From Corynebacterium alimapuense (GTDB taxonomy: Bacteria; Actinomycetota; Actinomycetes; Mycobacteriales; Mycobacteriaceae), in NCBI RefSeq assembly GCF_003716585.1, contig NZ_PTJO01000006.1:46035-110034 (forward strand): a DNA stretch of 64,000 nt, in the 5' to 3' direction. Position numbers and translations under genes: made by a program. Shown piece after piece: positions 39,659 through 50,085 of the stretch (its first letter is position 1; the number at the start of each line of letters is the position of its first letter). A model generated the notes under the pieces. That model was given only the letters and a program-made list of their open reading frames with translations. It was not told where the DNA came from and did no database searches.

Positions 39659-40184
39659 TCCAGTCGATGATGCTTTCGAGAATATGCGTAAAGCAGCTGC
39701 GCAACGCAATGGCGGAAAACCGCCGGTAGCGCGGAAAACGCCACCTGCTAAGAAAGCGACCGGAGCTGGTTATCCAGGTATTCGTCGACGAGGTATCCCC
39801 AGCGCAATGGATGGCCGTCGTCGTAGGCCGTTGGAGGTCTCGAATGTCGGGTCGCTCATCGGTGGAGAAATCCGACGTCGTGGCTGGTCACAAGGTATTG
39901 CTGGTGGCTGGGTCTATGGAAACTGGGATGAGTTGGTGGGGGAGAAGATTGCCCAACACACGCGAGTAGAGATGGTCAAAGACAAGACGGTTTTTATTAC
40001 TTGTGACTCCACCGCCTGGGCAACCAACCTCCGAATGATGCAGCGACAGATTCTTCAGGCCATTGCGGAAAAGGTTGGCCCCAATATGATTGTGGAGCTG
40101 AAAATCTTTGGTCCGAAGGCGCCAAGTTGGCGAAAAGGACCTCTTCATGTCAAAGGTCGCGGGCCACGAGATACCTATGGATAG
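39651..40184 (+). CDS. DciA-type helicase-loader protein (DUF721)
   Basis: The 177-aa protein, positioned after recF as mycobacterial Rv0004, has a disordered basic N-terminus (Pro/Lys/Arg) and a DUF721 domain: [39 protein letters not shown], then [21 protein letters not shown]. DciA proteins help load the replicative helicase in bacteria that lack DnaC. The ATG overlaps the end of recF. Confidence 0.9.
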   Translation: MADPVDDAFENMRKAAAQRNGGKPPVARKTPPAKKATGAGYPGIRRRGIPSAMDGRRRRPLEVSNVGSLIGGEIRRRGWSQGIAGGWVYGNWDELVGEKIAQHTRVEMVKDKTVFITCDSTAWATNLRMMQRQILQAIAEKVGPNMIVELKIFGPKAPSWRKGPLHVKGRGPRDTYG

Positions 40185-40207
40185 GGCTTCGGATAAATCA
40201 GAAAACG

Positions 40208-41662
40208 GGCCCTTCCGGAATCAGAGTGCATTGATCCGTGCCTGAAGCTGACCAGAATGGATGAGTGACCGCAGGATGTAGTTCCGTAGGTTTCGGAAGC
40301 CCAAAGCGATCCCGCGGAGGTGCTCGAGGCGACCGTTGATGGCCTCGACGGGGCCGTTGGAGGCCCGCGTATCGAAGTAGGCGAGGATCTCCGCCCGGCG
40401 CCTCCACATCGACCTGCCGAGCTGTGCGAGCTCGGGAAGTTCCCTCGGCACACCAGACTTGATCGACTTGAGAAGTTTGTACATCGCGATCTTGCCCTCA
40501 CGCTTGCCGGAGGCCTCGTAGGCATCGATGAGCCGCTGGTAGACGCCGTAGACGACCTCGACGCCGACGTGCGCATCATGGGCAGTGAACGCTTCCCATA
40601 GTCGCCTCTTCTGCTTGTCAGTCAGCAGCTCAGCACGCGTGTTCAGCGCCCTGCGGATCCCGTACAACGGGTCGCCGGTGCGGCCGCGGTGCCCAGTGGT
40701 CTCGTGCTGAATGCGCTGACGACACAGAGTGAGCTTCTCGGCCGCTAGATGCACTACGTGAAACGGATCCATTACCGTGCGAGCTGCAGGAACGGACTTG
40801 GCCGCAGCAGAGTGGTAGCCGGCGAACCCGTCCATGGTCACCACCTTGATCCGGTCACGAAATACCTGGTCACGCGCGGTGAGTCAATCGTTCATCACCT
40901 TCGCCGAGCGCCCCGGGATCATGTCCAACAATCGGGCCGGGCCAGTGCCGTCCACTACAGGTGTAAGGTCCACCAGGACGGTCACAAATGATTCGCTGCC
41001 ATCCCCGCGAACGTGCTTCCACTTGTGCTCATCCACCCCGAGAATCCGAACACGGTCGAAGTGCCCAGGCTGGTCGTAGACCATGTCACGGATCTTCGAC
41101 AACGCCAGGTCGTTAACCAGATCCCACCCCAGGCCCAGAGCTTTCGCGACGGCGGAGACGCTGGTGCGGTCGACGGCCAAGCGTTGCAAGATCCAGCGAG
41201 TACACCGGCCGGTGGTCTTGGCGCGGGCCTGTGCCAACAACGGCATGCGCTGCTGGAAAATCTTCAATTCGCACTCGTCGTTGTTGCAGGTGAAACGTGG
41301 TACCCGAATCTGCAATCTGGTCGGATAGCCCACGATCGGCAGGTCGGTGACCTTGCGTTCGACGTGGTCTCGCAGAGTGCCGGCCACTTCGCATTCGGGG
41401 CACGTCGGATCAACGATCGCTGGGGAACAGAACAAGCGAGTCTGCTCTCCGTCGAGCGCTGCACCGGTGATGGTTACTCCGAGTTCGACGGTGCGGCAGA
41501 TGGTGTCAGCGGTCAGGCTGGCGGTAGCGTTCAAAGTGGGTCCTGGGGGTGTGAGATGTTGGTGTAGGAACTCGCATCTTCACACGCCCCAGGACCCCTC
41601 GAACCCTCGCCTCACCGCATCATCGGAAAACCCCCGCTACGCACTTCGGAACCGGAAGGGCT
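40208..41662 (-). mobile_element. ISL3-family insertion sequence, transposase inactivated
   Basis: About 1.45 kb, bounded by imperfect inverted repeats. The left end GGCCCTTCCGGAATCAGAG (from 40208) matches the complement of the right end (41640-41662, core CCGGAAGGGCT). It holds one transposase gene on the minus strand and, between the transposase start and the right end, a strong hairpin (41538-41553 with 41580-41597) that may block read-in transcription. It sits between dciA and the gyrB region. A solo copy of the right end lies at 43055-43181. Confidence 0.82.
40221..41534 (-). pseudogene. ISL3-family transposase with an in-frame TGA
   Basis: The N-terminal half has a zinc-finger-like CPECEVAGTLRDHVERKV and CNNDEC, then an HTH (VSAVAKALGLGWDLVN), the first catalytic region ILGVDEHKW and LVDLTPVVDG. 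Reading stops at TGA (40884-40886) where relatives have Trp (KVMND-stop-LTARD). The same frame then continues with IKVVTMDGFAGYHSAA and the catalytic DPFHVVHLA, and ends RASNGPVEAINGRLEHLR...GFRNLRNYILR. A single TGG-to-TGA change therefore splits an otherwise complete transposase. Confidence 0.88.
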
Positions 41663-41716
41663 GCCAATGCACGCAAAGATCGAAAGAAACGCCTGAGCTC
41701 TGAATTATCAGTTAGC

Positions 41717-41923
41717 CTACCGAGGCTGGTTGCGGGCGGTCTTCCTGTTGATGTAATAGGCCCCGGCCGAACTGAGAGCCATTACGCCGCTGGCCCAAAT
41801 TGCTGGAGTCCAATCAATCATCTGGAATACCGCGAGAGCTATCATGGTTCCCGCGACGATAAGTGGGAACATCCAATGGTTATTCCTCGAATCGTTCTTA
41901 CCGGCAGGCAGCGCCACGGACAT
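41717..41923 (-). CDS. Small two-helix membrane protein (68 aa)
   Basis: It has a polar N-terminus, helices at about residues 18-36 (MFPLIVAGTMIALAVFQMI) and 42-58 (IWASGVMALSSAGAYYI), and a basic tail (NRKTARNQPR). The start lies inside the 3' end of the upstream secreted-protein gene (26-nt overlap), right after a run of eight G that can act as Shine-Dalgarno sequence. No family is recognised. Size, topology and coupling to a secreted hydrophobic peptide resemble an immunity protein for a bacteriocin, which is inference. Confidence 0.55.
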   Translation of the reverse strand: MSVALPAGKNDSRNNHWMFPLIVAGTMIALAVFQMIDWTPAIWASGVMALSSAGAYYINRKTARNQPR

Positions 41924-42500
41924 TCCCCCCCCATGTGAATTCGATCAGCATACGCTGATTGTTCGGGCACACGCCCCTAGTTCCAACGTAAGCCATCGCG
42001 GCGCCAGCTACCGCGCCAGCGATTCCACATGCGGCTCCGAAACTACCAGCGCAAAGGGCTGCGGCGAGGAACCCTGTGGCCCCGCCCGCTAGCATTTGCT
42101 GCTCGAGGGGTGTCAGTTCGATCCATGGACCAGCAATGGCTGGGCCGCCACTGACCAAGGGGGATGGCTGGGTTAGCGCTGCTGGAATTCCCAGTTCTCG
42201 GCCGTCCTCCAAGGTGTAAACGAAAAATTCCACATCTCCGACGACGTCCACGCGCCGCGCGAGGTCGGACTGTTCGAGTTCGTGCGCTGCTTCGGATAGC
42301 GCTCTTTCGAACTCCTTGGAGTCGAGCCCGTCTGCAGAAACGCGCTCAATCGTACTGGGGGTCGTGTCGGTGATAGCGGCCGGGTTGCTCGCTGGCATTC
42401 CGTCGTCCGGAGCTGCCGAGGCAACTCCACTAGAGAACGTAAACACAAGCGCAGCAATTGTGGCCGCAGTTCCTGAACGAGAAAGAACTGTCGAACGCAT
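41898..42500 (-). CDS. Secreted protein with Gly/Ala-rich, Cys-containing C-terminal domain
   Basis: The 200-aa protein begins at ATG 42500 (GAAAGGT upstream) with a Sec signal peptide (cleavage near ASAAP, about residue 29). A polar Glu/Asp/Ser-rich pro-like region spans about residues 30-125. A hydrophobic Gly/Ala domain of about 45 residues follows (TGFLAAALCAGSFGAACG, then AGAVAGAAMAYVGTRGVC), and then a short polar tail; four Cys lie in the last 55 residues. The pattern (leader, pro-region, small Cys/Gly/Ala-rich hydrophobic end) resembles exported bacteriocin-like peptides of actinobacteria. No named family is assigned. A two-helix membrane protein is encoded just downstream. Confidence 0.6.
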   Translation of the reverse strand: MRSTVLSRSGTAATIAALVFTFSSGVASAAPDDGMPASNPAAITDTTPSTIERVSADGLDSKEFERALSEAAHELEQSDLARRVDVVGDVEFFVYTLEDGRELGIPAALTQPSPLVSGGPAIAGPWIELTPLEQQMLAGGATGFLAAALCAGSFGAACGIAGAVAGAAMAYVGTRGVCPNNQRMLIEFTWGGNVRGAACR

Positions 42501-42593
42501 AGCACCTTTCAAAGGTAGTGGGCCGTAGTAAGCGGCACTTACTTCGGATGTCAAGAGGGATCCTACGACATATTGCGGGCCCCTGGGCGTCAT

Positions 42594-43054
42594 TTAGATC
42601 TTCTAATGTCGTTAAGGTTAATCGAAGGCTGTTTGATGGCCTATATCGTTTTCGGGAATAAGTTTTCCTAGCTTAGTAGCCCGCTAGGGTTGACGGTGGG
42701 AGAGGTTCGGTGAGCGCGGTTGTCGGCTGAGGGTTGTGCCTCGTGAACAGAGAATGCGACACCGGATCTGCCCCGCCGCCACATGGCCCGTTTGAAGGGA
42801 TTTGACGGACCGGCCTGGCAGAGGTCTTCTGTCGACTGGTCGCGCCGGATGATACGTAAGCACAGGCACACCCTGGCGGCGACACCCTCGACCGATTGCT
42901 GGCCGCGGGCGCCGATGGCCTGCGGTGGCAGCGGCGCAAGAAGGGGCCGCGGCGACGGGATGCTCCCGGGACCGATAAGTACACAGGAAGCCACGTCCGC
43001 TCTTCCCGATGACGCGGCGATGCGTTCCGTGAGGTAGCGCGTGGCGGAGGAATT
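42594..43054. other. Gene-free stretch upstream of the IS relic
   Basis: No reading frame in this 460-bp stretch has a start signal or homology that I recognise. The left 70 bp are A+T-rich; the rest is G+C-rich and looks like decayed coding sequence, but I cannot assign it. Confidence 0.4.
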
Positions 43055-43181
43055 TGGGGGTCCTGGGGGTGTGAGGATGGCGGTTCCTACTCCTGCACCC
43101 AAGACCACCCAGGACCCCCTCATCTCCGCCTCACCGACACGTCAGTGGACGCCCGCTACGCACTCCGGATCCGGAAGGGCC
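43055..43181. mobile_element. Solo right end of an ISL3-family element
   Basis: The sequence from GGTCCTGGGGGTGTGAG through CCCAGGACC to the end CCGGATCCGGAAGGGC parallels the right end of the ISL3 copy at 41538-41662 in the same orientation. Both contain GGTCCTGGGGGTGTGAG, the CTCACCG...GCTACGCACT-CGG core and the terminal CCGGAAGGGC. No transposase sequence is attached. It is the relic of an older insertion, about 150 bp upstream of gyrB. Confidence 0.75.
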
Positions 43182-43286
43182 AGAAAACGCCCAAAAATAT
43201 CTGGTTATCCATTCAAAAACGCGTGTCAGTGGCCCTCGGAGACGTTTAGGGTCTTGGCTGGTAGGCACCCACAGGGTGTAGAATGA

Positions 43287-45383
<2,097 letters not shown>

Positions 45384-45402
45384 GAAGCTCGGCTGAACTA
45401 GT

Positions 45403-45443
45403 TTTTAGCGCCGCCACTGAAATACTCAGTGGCGGCGCTAAAA
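45403..45443. terminator. Bidirectional terminator between gyrB and the DUF6918 gene
   Basis: A perfect 18-bp inverted repeat (45403-45420 with 45426-45443), with T/A-rich ends on both sides, lies between two convergent genes. Confidence 0.93.
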
Positions 45444-45459
45444 CGCTATCTAAGGGTAG

Positions 45460-45900
45460 TTAAGCCATGTGCTTTTGCAGGATGCGGCCAAACTCTGGGA
45501 TAGCTGGTTCGATGAACTTTGCACCTTTTCCACGCAAGCCGTTATAGGCCTTAGCCAGTGGGGCGATAGTGATCTGCTCGGCGTTTCGGTCAGCCACTGA
45601 CATCACTGAGTCAACTACTTGGCTGCTACGACCTGCGAGAAAGTCTCCGAAATCCTCCGTGGGAGCGTCCTGGAAATCTTGCCAGTGACGTTCTAACTCA
45701 CCGAGGATCTCTGGCAGTAGACGGTTAACACCTTTGGTGATGATATTTGAGTCAAGCTTCTTGGCGGTAGCGATCGCACCCTTAAGCGCGATGCCTGAAA
45801 TACCAGATTGTTCAGCGACCGTGGCATCAGCAAAAGTGGCTAGGTCGGCGGCAACTGCGGGGCGAGTGTCCTCGTTGAGCAGCTGGGACAAGTTAGACAT
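45460..45900 (-). CDS. DUF6918 family protein
   Basis: The 146-aa soluble alpha-helical protein starts MSNLSQLLNEDTRPAVAADL and continues with GISGIALKGAIATAKKLD, VNRLLPEILGELERHWQDF and a C-terminal PEFGRILQKHM. This matches an actinobacterial conserved hypothetical family (DUF6918) often found near gyrB. Its function is unknown; no signal peptide or membrane helix is seen. Confidence 0.7.
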   Translation of the reverse strand: MSNLSQLLNEDTRPAVAADLATFADATVAEQSGISGIALKGAIATAKKLDSNIITKGVNRLLPEILGELERHWQDFQDAPTEDFGDFLAGRSSQVVDSVMSVADRNAEQITIAPLAKAYNGLRGKGAKFIEPAIPEFGRILQKHMA

Positions 45901-46157
45901 GGGGGATACCTTTCCGGTCGAATCCGATGAGATATCCAGTCTAGGAGGGTTTTTGCTTGGTGGTTGATAGCAAACAGTCTAAGTCGCTCGAGCAAGCATA
46001 GAAAAGATGGAAGTTGTGATTCTTCCGCCATAGTCACTTTGGTAACACTAGTTAACTATAATCACAACGATCGCCAACTTTACACAAATGTCATCGGTTT
46101 TGTGTCGACATGAGTTCAAGACTTTTTGGTAGCAATATTTGCTTCATGCGGGGCAAT

Positions 46158-46451
46158 TTAGCTGCTTAAGCGCCGGTAGATCTTTGTGCAGGCGTGAGCG
46201 AACTCGACATTCTTCCCGCTTAAGGGTTCTAGAAGGACCAGCGTCTGCGCCAGTGCAGTTTCAGCGGCTGTGGGGTCGGCATGTACCGCAATGCCCTCGA
46301 TTCTGGCGCCAGGAACTGCGGCGGCCGCCACCAAGGCGGAAAAACTGCGCACCCGAACTCTGTGAACTTCACAAAACTGATCGGCAATGATCAGTAGCTG
46401 CTCGGGGCTTAAACCTGCGATCGGGGAGTGCAGCGATGTGGTTTGTTTCAT
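46158..46451 (-). CDS. Doc/Fic-like toxin homologue, degenerate
   Basis: The 97-aa protein follows an RHH antitoxin gene with a 4-nt overlap. Its layout resembles Doc-type toxins (LSPEQLLIIADQFC, then AAETALAQTLVLLEPLSGKN). It is shorter than the usual 120-130 aa, and the catalytic HxFx(D/E)GNxR motif appears as EPLSGKNVE: the His and Arg are missing. Either it is a divergent, AMPylation-incompetent relative, or a non-Fic toxin whose resemblance is fortuitous. The pair lies between gyrB and gyrA. Confidence 0.5.
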   Translation of the reverse strand: MKQTTSLHSPIAGLSPEQLLIIADQFCEVHRVRVRSFSALVAAAAVPGARIEGIAVHADPTAAETALAQTLVLLEPLSGKNVEFAHACTKIYRRLSS

Positions 46452-46654
46452 GGGCGGGCTTGGCGGATTGTGGCCTCTAGGTTCGTGCGGCCAGGAATGA
46501 GATCGCGGGCAAGTTGAGCTACCACCTCGTCGTTGAGGAGTCGGGCGGCAGCGGAAGCAATGGCGCGCACGGCAGCTTCGTGTTTGCTTGATCCTTGTGC
46601 TTGAGCCAGTAGTGCTAATGCGCGATCTTGTTCGGGAGTGAGTCTCAACGTCAT
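46448..46654 (-). CDS. Ribbon-helix-helix antitoxin-like protein
   Basis: The 68-aa protein (or 70 aa from ATG 46660) begins MTLRLTPEQDRALALLAQAQ, an Arc/CopG-type beta-strand and helix, then SKHEAAVRAIASAAARLL. Such proteins act as DNA-binding antitoxins that also repress their operon. Antitoxin first, toxin second with overlapping ATGA, is the usual order of type II modules. Confidence 0.7.
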   Translation of the reverse strand: MTLRLTPEQDRALALLAQAQGSSKHEAAVRAIASAAARLLNDEVVAQLARDLIPGRTNLEATIRQARP

Positions 46655-46783
46655 GGCCATGCCTCAGTGATACCAGAATGGTGGCAGATTCTGGAGATCG
46701 GGGCGTCGATAAGCATACTGAGAGCCCTTGTGGAGGTATGGGGGCTAAGATAGAGGTATCTAAACCCCTACAAGAAGGTGACT

Positions 46784-49381
46784 ATGAGCGACGACACCAC
46801 CGGTGGCGAGAAACTCTTCGACCGTGTCCTCCCGATTGACATCAACGAGGAGATGCAGACTAGCTACATCGACTATGCGATGTCGGTCATTGTGGGCCGT
46901 GCACTGCCCGAGGTGCGCGATGGTATGAAGCCCGTCCACCGCCGCATTATGTACGCGATGTTTGACTCCGGCTACCGCCCGGAGCGTGGTTATGTAAAGT
47001 CCGCCCGTCCGGTTTCTGACACGATGGGTCAGTTCCACCCGCACGGTGACGTGGCAATTTATGACACTCTCGTGCGTTTGGCCCAGCCGTGGAACATGCG
47101 TTATCCGCTGGTTGATGGCCAGGGTAACTTCGGTTCTCGCGGCAATGACGGCCCCGCCGCCATGCGTTATACCGAGTGCAAGATGAGCCCGTTGGCCATG
47201 GAAATGGTCCGGGATATTCGTGAGAATACCGTCAATTTCTCTGCGAACTATGACGGTAAGACTCAAGAGCCAGACGTTTTGCCGGCTCGCGTTCCCAACC
47301 TGTTGATGAATGGTTCCGGCGGCATCGCCGTCGGTATGGCCACCAACATCCCGCCGCATAACCTCAATGAGCTGGCTAATGCCATCTATTGGCTGCTTGA
47401 GCATTCCGATGCGGATGAGAAGGAGGCCCTCGAGGCCTGCATGTCCTTCGTCAAGGGCCCGGATTTCCCGACCTCCGGTCTGATCGTCGGTGACTCAGGC
47501 ATTAAGGATGCTTACACCACCGGCCGTGGTTCGATCCGGATGCGCGGTGTGAGCTCCATCGAAGAGGTGGGTAACCGCCAGACCATTGTGATTACTGAGC
47601 TGCCTTACCAGGTCAACCCAGACAACCTCATCGCCAATATTGCTGAGCAAGTTTCCAACGGCAAGCTTGCTGGCATCTCCAAGATCGAGGATGAGTCCTC
47701 CGATCGCGTGGGCCTGCGCATTGTGGTCACCCTTAAGCGTGATGCTGTGCCGCGTGTGGTGCTCAATAATCTGTTCAAGCACTCTCAGCTGCAGACCAAC
47801 TTCGGCGCCAATATGCTCTCCATCGTTGATGGGGTGCCGCGCACTCTGCGGTTGGATCAGATGCTGCGCTACTACGTCGCGCATCAGATCGAGGTCATTG
47901 TCCGACGGACCCAGTACCGCCTTGACGAGGCTGAGAAGCGTGCTCACGTCCTGCGCGGCCTGGTTAAGGCCTTGGACATGCTCGATGAGGTCATTGCCCT
48001 GATTCGCCGTTCCCCGACGGTCGATGTGGCGCGTACCGGTCTAATGGAGCTTCTCGACGTCGATGAGATCCAAGCCGATCACATCCTCGCGATGCAGTTG
48101 CGTCGCTTGGCTGCTCTAGAGCGCCAGAAGATCGTCGATGAGCTCGCTGATATTGAGTTGGTCATCGCTGATCTCAAGGACATTCTGGCTAGCCCTGAGC
48201 GCCAGCGCACGATCGTTCACGACGAGCTGGAGGAGATCGTCTCCCGCTACGGCGATGAACGACGTACCCAGATCATTGCCGCCACCGGCGACGTATCTGA
48301 AGAAGACCTCATTGCCCGGGAGAACGTGGTGGTCACCATCACCTCTACCGGCTACGCCAAGCGCACCAAGGTTGACGCTTATAAGTCTCAGAAGCGGGGT
48401 GGAAAGGGTGTGCGCGGAGCAGAGCTCAAGCAGGACGACATCGTCAAGCACTTCTTTGTCTCCTCCACGCATGACTGGATCCTGTTCTTTACCAACTTTG
48501 GCCGTGTTTACCGGCTCAAGGCCTATGAGCTTCCCGAGACCTCTCGTACCGCTCGTGGCCAGCACGTGGCCAACCTGTTGGAGTTCCAGCCGGAGGAGCG
48601 GATCGCTCAGGTTATTCAGCTTCAGTCCTACAATGATGCTCCTTACCTGACGCTAGCTACCGCTCACGGTCGAGTGAAGAAGTCCCGTCTGACGGATTAC
48701 GAGTCCGCTCGTTCTGCTGGCTTGATCGCCATTAACTTGGGTGAGGATGACCGGCTCATCGGTGCTGTCCTGTGTAGCGAAGATGATGATCTTCTCTTGG
48801 TCTCTGAGCATGGTCAGTCCATTCGTTTCACCGCCAGCGATGATCAGCTGCGACCCATGGGTCGGGCCACCGCAGGCGTCAAGGGCATGCGCTTCCGTGA
48901 TGATGACCAGCTATTGGCCATGAGCGTGGTCCGCGACGGTGACTACCTACTGGTGGCTACCTCCGGCGGCTATGGCAAGCGCACTCCGATGGCCGACTAC
49001 TCGGCTCAGGGCCGTGGCGGGCTCGGTGTGGTTACTTTCAAGTACACCCCCAAGCGTGGCCGCCTTATCGGCGCACTAGCCGTCGATGAAGACGATCAGA
49101 TCTTCGCTATTACTTCCGCCGGTGGCGTTATTCGCACCGAGGTCAACCAGATTCGTCCTTCCTCGCGCGCGACGATGGGTGTGCGCCTGGTCAATCTTCA
49201 AGATGACATCGAGCTTCTGGCTATCGATAAGAACGTCGAGCATCAGGGCGAAGAGGCTGCAGAGGCCGTTGCTAAGGGAGACGTTGATGGACCAGCTGAT
49301 CGAGCTAAGCGCAATCAGGGCAAAATAGAGGGCGTTGCGGGCGTAGAGTCAGATGAAATCAACCCGGATTCCAAGGAGTAA
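46784..49381 (+). CDS. gyrA: DNA gyrase subunit A
   Basis: Breakage-reunion subunit of gyrase (865 aa). Active-site Tyr129 lies in [11 protein letters not shown]. The GyrA box ([10 protein letters not shown]) and beta-pinwheel repeats form the C-terminal half. ATG at 46784 has AGAAGG upstream; a GTG at 46778 is too close to it. The quinolone-resistance region reads [10 protein letters not shown]: residue 90 (GTG, 47051-47053; Ser83 in E. coli, Ala90 in M. tuberculosis) is Val, while Asp94 is retained. Corynebacteria lack topoisomerase IV, so gyrase is the sole quinolone target. Confidence 0.97.
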   Translation: MSDDTTGGEKLFDRVLPIDINEEMQTSYIDYAMSVIVGRALPEVRDGMKPVHRRIMYAMFDSGYRPERGYVKSARPVSDTMGQFHPHGDVAIYDTLVRLAQPWNMRYPLVDGQGNFGSRGNDGPAAMRYTECKMSPLAMEMVRDIRENTVNFSANYDGKTQEPDVLPARVPNLLMNGSGGIAVGMATNIPPHNLNELANAIYWLLEHSDADEKEALEACMSFVKGPDFPTSGLIVGDSGIKDAYTTGRGSIRMRGVSSIEEVGNRQTIVITELPYQVNPDNLIANIAEQVSNGKLAGISKIEDESSDRVGLRIVVTLKRDAVPRVVLNNLFKHSQLQTNFGANMLSIVDGVPRTLRLDQMLRYYVAHQIEVIVRRTQYRLDEAEKRAHVLRGLVKALDMLDEVIALIRRSPTVDVARTGLMELLDVDEIQADHILAMQLRRLAALERQKIVDELADIELVIADLKDILASPERQRTIVHDELEEIVSRYGDERRTQIIAATGDVSEEDLIARENVVVTITSTGYAKRTKVDAYKSQKRGGKGVRGAELKQDDIVKHFFVSSTHDWILFFTNFGRVYRLKAYELPETSRTARGQHVANLLEFQPEERIAQVIQLQSYNDAPYLTLATAHGRVKKSRLTDYESARSAGLIAINLGEDDRLIGAVLCSEDDDLLLVSEHGQSIRFTASDDQLRPMGRATAGVKGMRFRDDDQLLAMSVVRDGDYLLVATSGGYGKRTPMADYSAQGRGGLGVVTFKYTPKRGRLIGALAVDEDDQIFAITSAGGVIRTEVNQIRPSSRATMGVRLVNLQDDIELLAIDKNVEHQGEEAAEAVAKGDVDGPADRAKRNQGKIEGVAGVESDEINPDSKE

Positions 49382-49384
49382 CGC

Positions 49385-49729
49385 ATGCCGGCACGAGACG
49401 TAGCGGTCACTCGCATCTCGCCCCTGTCCGCCTTCCGCGTCGGGCTCGCCATGTCCCTAGTGGGACTGGTGGCCTGGTTACTAGCGGTAGTTCTGCTCTA
49501 CTTCGGGATGGGCGCGGCGGGAGTCTGGGATCAAGTCAATTCCCTTATCGGTGGTGTCGGCGGGGACCAGGTCATTACCTTCGGCATGGTTATCTCCGTG
49601 GCGACGCTGCTGGGCGCGATCGGGGCAATTCTTACCAGCGTTCTAGCTCCGCTGTCTGCAGTGATTTACAACGCCATCGTTGACCTATTTGGCGGGCTGA
49701 CAGTCAGCCTGCAAGAAGAGGCTGAATAG
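49385..49729 (+). CDS. DUF3566 membrane protein
   Basis: The 114-aa protein immediately after gyrA has VTRISPLSAFRVGLAMSLVGLVAWLLA at the start and GAIGAILTSVLAPLSAVIYNAIVDLFGG at the end, the DUF3566 signature with two hydrophobic segments. The gyrA-DUF3566-tRNA-Ile-tRNA-Ala arrangement is conserved in corynebacteria and mycobacteria. Function unknown. Confidence 0.9.
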   Translation: MPARDVAVTRISPLSAFRVGLAMSLVGLVAWLLAVVLLYFGMGAAGVWDQVNSLIGGVGGDQVITFGMVISVATLLGAIGAILTSVLAPLSAVIYNAIVDLFGGLTVSLQEEAE

Positions 49730-49792
49730 AGTTTAGATCTGGCTTTTTAAGGTGTCGCTTGGTGGCAGCTTTATTGCTGTTAACCAGGCGAT

Positions 49793-49822
49793 TTGCCTTA
49801 ATCTCGGGCTAGTGTGTAATGT
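49793..49822 (+). promoter_or_regulatory. Probable promoter of the tRNA-Ile/tRNA-Ala unit
   Basis: TTGCCT (49793-49798) and TAATGT (49817-49822) are separated by 18 nt and end 19 nt before the tRNA-Ile 5' end. Confidence 0.5.
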
Positions 49823-49841
49823 TACATTTCGTTCCCAGCAA

Positions 49842-49918
49842 GGGCCTATAGCTCAGTCGGTTAGAGCACATCGCTGATAACGATGGGGTCGCAAGTTCGA
49901 TTCTTGCTAGGCCCACCA
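49842..49918 (+). tRNA. tRNA-Ile(GAT)
   Basis: A complete 77-nt cloverleaf: acceptor GGGCCTA/TAGGCCC, D-arm AGCTC...GAGC, anticodon loop CTGATAA with GAT at 49876-49878, TTCGATT T-loop and encoded CCA. It lies 7 nt upstream of tRNA-Ala. Confidence 0.97.
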
Positions 49919-49925
49919 GGGACAT

Positions 49926-49998
49926 GGGGCATTAGCTCAATTGGTAGAGCACCTGCTTTGCAAGCAGGAGGTCAGGAGTTCGATTCTCCTATGCTCCA
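49926..49998 (+). tRNA. tRNA-Ala(TGC)
   Basis: A 73-nt cloverleaf with acceptor GGGGCAT/ATGCTCC including the G3-U70 identity pair, anticodon TGC at 49959-49961 and TTCGATT T-loop. The CCA end is not fully encoded (ACA follows). Its 3' half from 49950 is the left end of the 128-bp direct repeat that bounds the genomic island, so the island restored a functional tRNA on integration. Confidence 0.97.
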
Positions 49999-50077
49999 CA
50001 GATAGAAAGATAGATCAGGGTCATCTTCCAGAAAGTTGGAAGGTGGCCCTTTTCTTATGCGCTGAGCAGATCGGGGG
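49950..50077 (+). repeat. Island attachment repeat, left copy (attL)
   Basis: A 128-bp segment identical to 56104-56231. It starts in the tRNA-Ala anticodon stem and includes the tRNA 3' half, the tRNA terminator hairpin (50018-50030 with 50037-50049, then T-rich) and about 25 bp beyond. The lengths are equal and I see no mismatch. Confidence 0.95.
50018..50055 (+). terminator. tRNA-Ala terminator
   Basis: A 13-bp stem with two G-U pairs (50018-50030 with 50037-50049), 6-nt loop and TTTTCTT tail. It lies within the duplicated attachment repeat, so a second copy exists at 56172-56209. Confidence 0.85.
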
Positions 50078-50085
50078 TTAAGGGA

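Noticed and set aside
40884..40886. TGA read as Trp (recoded stop) in the ISL3 transposase
   Set aside because: Other genes use TGA as a normal stop and the neighbouring mobile-element genes carry several inactivating lesions, so simple inactivation is more likely.
42668..43123. Open frames in both directions upstream of gyrB
   Set aside because: They overlap each other and an IS end, lack start signals, and show no recognisable domain.
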